Source of the DNA: CAYNDB01 sp964395915
Lineage (GTDB): Bacteria; Nitrospinota_A; UBA7883; JAJRTC01
DNA length: 35,168 nt
NCBI GenBank assembly: GCA_964395915.1
Contig: CAYNDB010000009.1
Span: 1 to 35,168, forward strand
Direction: 5' to 3'
Below are positions 7,331 through 13,378 of the stretch, piece by piece. Each line of letters opens with the position of its first letter. The stretch's first letter is position 1. A program made the translations under genes and the position numbers. The notes under the pieces are model-generated. The model was not told the DNA's origin. It ran no database searches and was given only the letters and a program-made list of their open reading frames with translations.

Positions 7331-8914
7331 GTGGCAACATCCAGTCCTCCAAAAGTATACTATCGGCGCATGGCGGTCTTCCTTATGGCGCCGCTGCTTT
7401 TCTTCATCGGTATCATGACCGTCTTTTACCAGAGCCAAAAATGGCAGAGTTCCGCTCAATTACAAACCCATCTTGAGAATATCAAAGACCTCGTAATAGA
7501 TCAGATAAATCATACTGAAGATGAGCTTAAAAGTAGGGCCACGATGATAAGCTCCAACCTGTTGCTCCAGGAGTATCTTTTCATTGTCGCCGATCTTGAT
7601 GGTGACCCTGATTCCTTACAGGAGCAGTATAAAAAACAGGTCGGGACAACCACCAGGGAAAAACATGTATTGCTAACCTTTGACGGCAGGCCGATTATCG
7701 GAAAGGAAAATAAGGCAATAATCAACTTTTTAAAATACGACTTGAAAAAAAAACCACCGACTGTGGCTGAAATCGAATATTTCTTTGGCCAGGGAGGTTT
7801 GTGGCTGATCACCAGGATCGGGATGTTTTACAAAGAACGGTTAATGGGGCAAGTTGCTCTGGCCGTTCCTCTGAATCTGGATTATTTTAAGCTGTTAAAG
7901 CGCCGAAGTGGGGGTGATTTTTTTCTTACCTATTCAAAGAACCTGCTTTTTTCCACGCATAAAAGCGCTGAAGGCAAAGAGATCTTTGGGGATGAGAATG
8001 ACCTTGAACGCTTTGAACTTACCGGCAACACTGTGGTTCTTGATGACATACTGTATAGCGTAGGATTGATCCCTCTCGAAAGCTCTCAGGAAAGAGAACT
8101 TCCTGAGCTGTGGATCGGGATAAGCCAGCAGAAAATGGCCGAATCACTCGGCAGCCTACTCTCCATTTCGATAAAGCTCTTAATTGTCGGGGGGCTGGCT
8201 ATGCTCGGTTTTGGAATCCTTATAACCTACAAAGTCGTAAAACCGATAGAAGATCTCGTCGAGTTGACCCAGAGTGTTGCCGAAGGCAATTTCCCGGAAA
8301 TCAAGAAAGTGGAAGTTCATGATGAGATGGACTACCTTACGGAACGTTTTTACTCCATGATTAACAACCTGAAAGAGAATCAGGAAAAAATCAACCAGGC
8401 TCAACAACTGCTCAAACGGCAGGCTATAACAGACCCGATGACAGGATTGTATAATCGACGCTACTTCGATGAGATATTGCCAAAATTGCTGACTTTCCAA
8501 GCGCGCGAAGGAGATATGACTCTTTATCTTCTGCTCCTGGACATAGATCATTTCAAGAATATCAACGACACTTACGGCCATCCGTGCGGAGACAACGTGC
8601 TTGTCGCATTTTCCGATATGCTTAAAAAATCGGTGCGGGACAGCGATTTCTGCTTTCGTATTGGCGGTGAGGAATTCGTCATTTTACTTCACGCCAAGAA
8701 TATGGAGAGCACTATCAACCTGGCAAACAACATAAGAACCAGGATTCAGAAAAAACCTGTGCATTATTGGGGTGAGGTTATATATTGTACAGTAAGTATT
8801 GGCGTGGTCGAAACAGAAAAGGAACTAACACCCGATCAATTGCTTCGCCGGTCGGATGACGCGCTGTATGAGGCCAAAAGGCTTGGGCGTAACAGGGTTT
8901 GCGTAGCCTCATAA
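7331..8914 (+). CDS. Membrane sensor diguanylate cyclase (HAMP-GGDEF)
   Basis: This 527-residue protein makes cyclic di-GMP from two GTP at the inner membrane. A first membrane helix lies near residues 14-33, a large periplasmic sensor region (Cache-like, inferred) at 34-275, and a second helix near 281-302. A HAMP linker extends to about 355. The GGDEF domain follows, with DPMTGLYNRRYFDE, DIDHFKNINDTYGH and the active-site GGEEF at 445-449. An RxxD inhibitory site (RDSD, 436-439) sits at the standard five-residue spacing, so product feedback is expected. The GTG at 7331 comes two codons after an in-frame stop, and its ribosome-binding site is weak. An ATG 13 codons later is the alternative. 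Confidence 0.88.
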   Translation: MATSSPPKVYYRRMAVFLMAPLLFFIGIMTVFYQSQKWQSSAQLQTHLENIKDLVIDQINHTEDELKSRATMISSNLLLQEYLFIVADLDGDPDSLQEQYKKQVGTTTREKHVLLTFDGRPIIGKENKAIINFLKYDLKKKPPTVAEIEYFFGQGGLWLITRIGMFYKERLMGQVALAVPLNLDYFKLLKRRSGGDFFLTYSKNLLFSTHKSAEGKEIFGDENDLERFELTGNTVVLDDILYSVGLIPLESSQERELPELWIGISQQKMAESLGSLLSISIKLLIVGGLAMLGFGILITYKVVKPIEDLVELTQSVAEGNFPEIKKVEVHDEMDYLTERFYSMINNLKENQEKINQAQQLLKRQAITDPMTGLYNRRYFDEILPKLLTFQAREGDMTLYLLLLDIDHFKNINDTYGHPCGDNVLVAFSDMLKKSVRDSDFCFRIGGEEFVILLHAKNMESTINLANNIRTRIQKKPVHYWGEVIYCTVSIGVVETEKELTPDQLLRRSDDALYEAKRLGRNRVCVAS

Positions 8915-8932
8915 GCTTAAGTTGCGACGTTT

Positions 8933-9682
8933 CTAGATTATCTCCCCTTCAAAGTTGCGCCATGCTCCTATAACAAGGCCGACTATAGGGCTTTTGTTTT
9001 CCCGTAAATCGATATGCTGAACTCTGTACGCATGGTTTAACGGGACCAGATAGAGATGATACCCCTCTTTTTGCAACATTTTCGCCGTGACTCCGCCGTC
9101 ATTGAACACCGCATAAATTTTTTTTTCGGCAACACGATCCGCAGAGACTTCCCTGTCGATCACTACAATATCTCCGGAATTTAAATGTGGAGTCATCGAT
9201 TCACCATCCACGCGGCAGGCGACAAGATTACGCGATGCGCCAGTCTTGCTTAAAACCCGACGGTGGAGCAATATGTGATCTATGACGTTTTCTTCAAGAA
9301 TAATTGGCTCTCCAGCGGCGATACCGCCTTTTATAAGCGGCACACTTATATATTGCGAACCATCAGCGAAAAGCGCCTTATCGCCATTATCAAGGTTTGC
9401 GGAATATGATCTGGCCTGATTGATCTCAAAATTCAAGGGCTGGCTGTCCCTTACATCGGCTGGTAGAGGGTTTCCGGTCAGCAACCTGCCCAAGTCTATC
9501 TTCCCAAGCTTTGCGATTCTTAACAGAACATCAACATCCGGCAACGCTCCATCCTCATATCTTTTAACCGAAGGGATAGACACGCCAACCAATTCCGCAA
9601 ATTCACTTAAAGTCCTGGCGCCCCTTATTTCCCGGACTCTTTTGCGCAACGCTTCCCGGTCTACAATACTTTTTTTACTCAT
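8933..9682 (-). CDS. CI/LexA-like self-cleaving repressor (XRE-S24)
   Basis: Residues 10-70 form an XRE helix-turn-helix (TLSEFAELVGVSIPSVKRYE); residues 111-249 are an S24 peptidase domain of the phage-repressor/LexA type. The Ala123-Gly124 cleavage site (GIAAGEP), nucleophile Ser162 (GESMTP) and general-base Lys201 (VTAKML) are all present, so RecA-stimulated autocleavage after DNA damage is plausible. The ATG at 9682 is fixed by an in-frame stop one codon upstream. It has no Shine-Dalgarno sequence and lies only 7 nt after a TATAAT, which implies a leaderless mRNA, as known for lambda cI from PRM. It is divergent from the small HTH gene. Confidence 0.9.
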   Translation of the reverse strand: MSKKSIVDREALRKRVREIRGARTLSEFAELVGVSIPSVKRYEDGALPDVDVLLRIAKLGKIDLGRLLTGNPLPADVRDSQPLNFEINQARSYSANLDNGDKALFADGSQYISVPLIKGGIAAGEPIILEENVIDHILLHRRVLSKTGASRNLVACRVDGESMTPHLNSGDIVVIDREVSADRVAEKKIYAVFNDGGVTAKMLQKEGYHLYLVPLNHAYRVQHIDLRENKSPIVGLVIGAWRNFEGEII

Positions 9683-9689
9683 GCGTTAA

Positions 9690-9695
9690 ATTATA
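9690..9695 (-). promoter_or_regulatory. -10 element of the repressor gene, leaderless start
   Basis: A perfect TATAAT reads on the minus strand, followed by TTAACGC and then the ATG, so transcription should begin at or within a base of the A of the start codon. The best -35 candidate (TTAACG, 19 bp away) is weak and lies inside the operator palindrome. Confidence 0.5.
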
Positions 9696-9697
9696 CC

Positions 9698-9726
9698 TTG
9701 ACAATTAACTGTTCCGTTAATACTCT
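9698..9726 (+). promoter_or_regulatory. Promoter towards the excisionase-like gene
   Basis: A perfect TTGACA (9698-9703) is followed by a 17-bp spacer and TACTCT (9721-9726), a poor -10. The spacer contains the operator palindrome almost exactly, so repressor bound there would block this promoter. The target start codon is at 9790. Confidence 0.5.
9704..9721. promoter_or_regulatory. Palindromic operator between divergent genes
   Basis: ATTAAC, six bases, GTTAAT is a perfect 18-bp palindrome placed between the -35 and -10 elements of the rightward promoter and beside the repressor's own -10. Further half-sites occur at 9685 (GTTAA) and as a GTTA-N5-TAAC repeat at 9751-9763. The multiple sites resemble a phage-type operator array for the adjacent repressor; binding itself is inferred. 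Confidence 0.55.
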
Positions 9727-9789
9727 AGTCAAGCGCGGTCGGGTTGGCAAGTTAAATCGTAACATAGCGATGGCTGGAAGGTATAAACA

Positions 9790-10044
9790 ATGAAAAATCA
9801 AGGGGTAACATCTCATGACAAAAAGCCACTTTCTGGAGGGGCGGGACAAGCCAGGCAAAAAAAATATGGCGTAAACAGGCGAAAATATTATACCACCTCA
9901 CAGCTCATGTCTAGGTGGGGTGTTAGCGCGCCTACTGTTATCCGTCTGATTGAGGAAGGTCAGTTGCAGGGCCTTAAAATCAGGGGAGTATATAGGGTCA
10001 GCTGGGAATCGGTTGAATCGTACGAACGAAAGGTTGCTTTTTGA
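9790..10044 (+). CDS. Small excisionase-type (MerR-like HTH) DNA-binding protein
   Basis: The 84-residue protein has a basic, disordered first 30 residues. It then carries a winged-helix of the helix-turn-helix 17/excisionase class: YYTTSQLMSRWGVSAPTVIRLIEEGQLQGLKIRGVYRVSWESVESY. Such domains bind and bend DNA in phage and plasmid excisionases, or act as small regulators. It lies opposite the CI-like repressor and downstream of the operator-controlled promoter, so it may be a Cro- or Xis-like partner (inference). No integrase or attachment site is visible. An earlier start would run into the promoter. Confidence 0.75.
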   Translation: MKNQGVTSHDKKPLSGGAGQARQKKYGVNRRKYYTTSQLMSRWGVSAPTVIRLIEEGQLQGLKIRGVYRVSWESVESYERKVAF

Positions 10045-10061
10045 GTCTTTCCAAATTAAGG

Positions 10062-10090
10062 TTTTCAATAACTTGAAGATGTTTTATAAT
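10062..10090 (+). promoter_or_regulatory. Promoter of the orphan 123-residue gene
   Basis: TTTTCA (10062-10067), a 17-bp spacer and a perfect TATAAT (10085-10090) precede the gene at 10118 by about 28 nt. The gene may therefore be transcribed independently of the operator-controlled promoter upstream. Confidence 0.45.
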
Positions 10091-10117
10091 AGCTTCGGTA
10101 ATATCTAAAAGTGGCAA

Positions 10118-10489
10118 ATGGATCATCAACCAACCCAAGGGGCGATACAGGTGTGTCTCGACGAATTATCTGCCGTCACAGTTGCGATTGGCGAACAAAT
10201 TCATGATAAACCCGCCAGCACGGTAAGCTTATCTGACATTCTCGAATATATCGATACCGTAAAGAATATCCATGGCAGACTCGCCAACGTATTTACGCAA
10301 AAAAATGGATACGCTGAAACTATAGATCAGTTTTTCGATAGATGGAACAATCTTCTTCTAGGTATTTTTTATGTGGAAGGGCTTATCAAGCAAAACAATT
10401 CCCTAACCGAAAAACAACATGAGATATTTATCCTCTGCCTTGAGGAAATCCATGATTTCGCCACAAAATTCGGTATAGCGCGCCGGTAG
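10118..10489 (+). CDS. Hypothetical helical protein
   Basis: I do not recognise this 123-residue protein. It is predicted to be mostly alpha-helical and soluble, with no signal peptide, membrane segment or cysteine-rich motif. It contains one Cys near the start and one near the end, and amphipathic helices such as LSDILEYIDTVKNIHGRLANV and KQHEIFILCLEEIHDFATKFG. No clear Shine-Dalgarno sequence precedes the ATG. It follows the excisionase-type gene by 73 bp on the same strand and may belong to the same accessory module. Confidence 0.55.
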   Translation: MDHQPTQGAIQVCLDELSAVTVAIGEQIHDKPASTVSLSDILEYIDTVKNIHGRLANVFTQKNGYAETIDQFFDRWNNLLLGIFYVEGLIKQNNSLTEKQHEIFILCLEEIHDFATKFGIARR

Positions 10490-10562
10490 ACTTCATTAGA
10501 ATCCCCTCCCCCTCGCATGACCTTCAGGTTATGAGGAAGAAGGCGTGGGTGGTGATGAATAA

Positions 10563-10650
10563 TGTCATCCCGGCCCCGGAGCCTTGATCTCGCCGCTTTG
10601 CCACGGGATGCCGGACTGAATCCACCCTAAAGGGTACTCGCGGCATGACA
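10563..10650. repeat. REP/MITE-like palindromic element
   Basis: An 88-bp stretch is bounded by TGTCATCCCG (10563-10572) and CGGCATGACA (10641-10650), which are inverted complements with one mismatch. Its interior is GC-rich and partly self-complementary. The TGTCATCCCGG type of end is common in dispersed intergenic repeats of many proteobacterial and related genomes. It sits between the orphan gene and the pil operon terminator. No second copy is seen in this window. Confidence 0.4.
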
Positions 10651-10652
10651 AT

Positions 10653-10686
10653 AAAAAAACCCCGGAGATATCAAAATCCCCGGGGT
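10653..10686 (-). terminator. Intrinsic terminator of the pil-aroB operon
   Basis: Read on the minus strand, ACCCCGG and CCGGGGT form a strong stem around a short loop, followed directly by seven T residues. It lies about 20 bp past the stop codon of the last lipoprotein gene. Confidence 0.85.
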
Positions 10687-10707
10687 GTAAATTTCAAGCT
10701 TCTGTTA

Positions 10708-11730
10708 TCAGCTGCCGGTCCACGAAGCGGATATAAGCGCCAGGTTACATCCTTCTCCTATATCGCTGTAACTAAAGCTGGTTATTCCTGTGCCTGAGGC
10801 TGAGAAGCTTACCTGGAATATGCCAGGGGTACCGAATTCTGTAAGCGTAAGTGTGGAAGCTCCGCTTAAACCAGACACTTGCACAGTGACCGAAGACGAG
10901 CCGGCCTTATCAGGGTCAACAACGACAACTGACACCCATGTACCACCTGTAGCCCCCGTCGTCGGGCTAACGGTGATAGCTCCAGCGCTACATGAAGATG
11001 AATCAAACGCGGTTCCCATATCTATCGTAAGTGTCGATGTGGCCGGAGCTGTCGCCTCCTGATCCCACGCCGATATTGTAACGGTTACATCTGTCGTGCC
11101 CTCAAACCTCGAATCGCTTTTTATCTCAAACTCCGCGGTAAGGTCGTCAATAACGGTTATATCTATGAACGAGGGGTGGGAAGTTTCCCAGCGGACTGGT
11201 GGTTTGGCTCCACGGGCGGTTATCCGCACTTTTTCCCCGGATAAGGCGTATATCGTCGCGGCGGACGGGTATAAGGTTAACGTCCCGAAATCAAACGTCA
11301 AGGTTTGCATAACAGTTTTATATTGTGATTTGGATCGAAGCTCTATTCTTCCCATAACGGTGCTTGCCACATACAACGCCCTGGCCTTACCGTCCTCATC
11401 GGCGTTAAAATATGTGTAACCGTCAGTGGCGCTTAAAGTCCCGCCCTGGAACGCTCCCCAGGCGGTAGGCAAGAAAAAGCCGACATTCCCTTCAAGGCCC
11501 TTCACCGTGGCTATGAATTCGAAAGTGTCCCTGCCGTTGGCCCGCACCATGGGGTTGCCATCACTGTCTTCTCCAACCTGGCTTAGAACTTTCACGGAAA
11601 GGGATTTTTCTCCAGCCCCGGGCACATCCTGCGATACAAGGTTGCCGCATCCATTGAGCAACGCCGATCCTGCAAACGTAAAAGCCGTTAATAACACCAA
11701 GCTTCCAGTCAGTTTTCTAAATACACTCAT
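10708..11730 (-). CDS. Ig-like-domain lipoprotein at the end of the pil operon
   Basis: The protein begins with a lipoprotein signal peptide: positive SVFRK, a hydrophobic stretch and the lipobox LLNGC. The mature part of roughly 310 residues is rich in Ser, Thr, Gly and beta-strand. It contains segments reminiscent of bacterial Ig-like domains (LYPSAATIYALSGEKVRITARG, PPVRWETSHPSFI). The last 100 residues form a two-cysteine beta region. The frame extends upstream to overlap the aroB stop, but GGGGGTGG lies 8 nt before the ATG at 11730, where the signal peptide starts properly. Its position after aroB and before the terminator suggests a surface or pilus-associated role; the function is unknown. 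Confidence 0.7.
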   Translation of the reverse strand: MSVFRKLTGSLVLLTAFTFAGSALLNGCGNLVSQDVPGAGEKSLSVKVLSQVGEDSDGNPMVRANGRDTFEFIATVKGLEGNVGFFLPTAWGAFQGGTLSATDGYTYFNADEDGKARALYVASTVMGRIELRSKSQYKTVMQTLTFDFGTLTLYPSAATIYALSGEKVRITARGAKPPVRWETSHPSFIDITVIDDLTAEFEIKSDSRFEGTTDVTVTISAWDQEATAPATSTLTIDMGTAFDSSSCSAGAITVSPTTGATGGTWVSVVVVDPDKAGSSSVTVQVSGLSGASTLTLTEFGTPGIFQVSFSASGTGITSFSYSDIGEGCNLALISASWTGS

Positions 11731-11801
11731 GGCGCCACCCACCCCCTTTCGGTCCGGTTGAATATATGATTTTAAGTTACTGCCACTAATTTTTCTTTTC
11801 A

Positions 11802-12902
11802 TCACTCCACGCTCCGTTTTAATGCCTCACGGATTTCGTTTTTTGTTATATCATCGCGTACTTCGCAACGCCCGATGCCTTTGAGCAGGGCGAATCTTAT
11901 CGCGCCGTGTTTCACTTTTTTATCGCGTTCCATCGCTTTTACAAGGTCTGCGCCGCTTAGATTCCGCGGTATCGACGCAGGAAGCCCCGCTCCGGAAATA
12001 AGCTCCTCGATCCGCAAGACTTCTTCTCTTGCAAGCGTTCCTTTTATATATGAAAGCTCAGCCGCGGCCCGCATACCAATCGCCACCGCAAAACCATGCC
12101 GGTACTTTTTGTAACCTGTAACCGTTTCCACTGCGTGCCCGACGGTGTGCCCGAAGTTTAATATCGCTCTGCGCCCGGTCTCCAGCTCATCCTCGGCCAC
12201 AACACCGGCTTTAATCCGGCAAGAGGTCTGAACCGCTTTTATCATAACTTTAGGCTCCAACTTCTTTAACGCTCCAATGTTGCTCTCAAGGAACTTTACA
12301 AACCGTATGGACGATATAAGCCCATACTTTATAATCTCCGCCACCCCGCACAATATCTCGTCGCGGGACAAAGTTTTCAACGTCGAAACATCGGCCAAAA
12401 CCAGGCTTGGCTGGTGGAAAGCGCCGATAAGGTTCTTGCCGTCGGGGTGGTTAACCCCGGTTTTTCCGCCAACCGAGCTGTCTACTTGCGAAAGCAGGGT
12501 CGTAGGTATCTGAACCACACGCACACCACGCATATACGTTGCGGCGGCGAATCCGGCGATATCACCTATCACTCCGCCTCCCAGCGCGATCACCACCGTG
12601 TCACGGTCATACCTGCCGCCAACCAGCCGGTCGTGAATTTTCGCCACTGAGACTATATTCTTGTAACGCTCTCCCATCGGAAGAAACGTCTTCTTCCATT
12701 TAACACCGGAGGACTCAAGCCCTGCCGCCAACCTTTCGCCATACAACCCGTACACCAGGCGGTTGGAAACCACCAGAGCCGAAGCTCCAATTTTTCTTAT
12801 CCGTATCCCCGCCTCTTTTTCTATAAGGCCGGGGCCTATCAATATGTCGTAAGAACGCGGCCCTAAATTTACCCGTTCTTTAACAACTCCGCCATTTCTC
12901 AC
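11802..12902 (-). CDS. aroB: 3-dehydroquinate synthase
   Basis: AroB cyclises DAHP to 3-dehydroquinate, the second shikimate-pathway step, using NAD+ and a divalent metal in the cytosol. The 366-residue protein has family length and motifs: the NAD-binding ALGGGVIGD, QIPTTLLSQVDSSVGGKTGVN, KNLIGAFHQP, GVAEIIKYG and the metal-ligand histidines in LNFGHTVGHAVE and YRHGFAVAIGM. It starts with GTG; only a weak ribosome-binding site is visible. Linkage of aroB to pilMNOPQ is a widely conserved arrangement, although aroK, often also there, is absent and a lipoprotein gene intervenes. Confidence 0.96.
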   Translation of the reverse strand: MRNGGVVKERVNLGPRSYDILIGPGLIEKEAGIRIRKIGASALVVSNRLVYGLYGERLAAGLESSGVKWKKTFLPMGERYKNIVSVAKIHDRLVGGRYDRDTVVIALGGGVIGDIAGFAAATYMRGVRVVQIPTTLLSQVDSSVGGKTGVNHPDGKNLIGAFHQPSLVLADVSTLKTLSRDEILCGVAEIIKYGLISSIRFVKFLESNIGALKKLEPKVMIKAVQTSCRIKAGVVAEDELETGRRAILNFGHTVGHAVETVTGYKKYRHGFAVAIGMRAAAELSYIKGTLAREEVLRIEELISGAGLPASIPRNLSGADLVKAMERDKKVKHGAIRFALLKGIGRCEVRDDITKNEIREALKRSVE

Positions 12903-12931
12903 TATCGCTCTTGAATTTTAAAAACTGTCAA

Positions 12932-13366
12932 TTAACTGGTTTTCGCTGTCGGAAGTATCATCACAGGAGAGGTAAGCACTGCGTTTTCAACTACGACCGT
13001 AATGTTTACTTGTGTTCCTGGAGGCGACTCAACCTTAAGAAGCCATCCTCCCCAACCAGCGGTTGTGGTAGTTGTTTCCGCGTCTTTCGGGTCGATAGCG
13101 ACGCCGCTTATGGCCAAATAAACACCGGCCATATTGTTGCCATTAGAATCCCACACTCGCACCGTCACATCGACCACATCGCCTGTTCGGATAACGTTTG
13201 GTGAAACCATCATTTCAAAATAATAGCCGGAGGGCTCTGTCGGTCCTACCGGGCCCACTTTGCCAACTGATGTCTGGCCGCCGCAATGGGTTAATAATAA
13301 CGGAGCCAATACAATAGCGAAAAGCCCGACAATTTTTCGCAGGGGAAATTTATCTTTCATAATCAT
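12932..13366 (-). CDS. Small Ig-like lipoprotein downstream of pilQ
   Basis: The 144-residue protein has a lipoprotein signal (basic start, hydrophobic core, lipobox LLLTHC). It has one beta-rich domain of about 100 residues resembling an invasin-type/Big_1 Ig fold: VSPNVIRTGDVVDVTVRVWDS, NGNNMAGVYLAISG, and a ThrThrThr-containing AGWGGW loop. The start is either the ATG at 13366 or the one two codons later; AAAAGGG lies 3 and 9 nt upstream respectively. It follows pilQ by 12 bp. The fold suggests an outer-membrane-anchored accessory near the secretin, but no specific function is recognised. Confidence 0.7.
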   Translation of the reverse strand: MIMKDKFPLRKIVGLFAIVLAPLLLTHCGGQTSVGKVGPVGPTEPSGYYFEMMVSPNVIRTGDVVDVTVRVWDSNGNNMAGVYLAISGVAIDPKDAETTTTTAGWGGWLLKVESPPGTQVNITVVVENAVLTSPVMILPTAKTS

Positions 13367-13378
13367 GATCCCTTTTTA

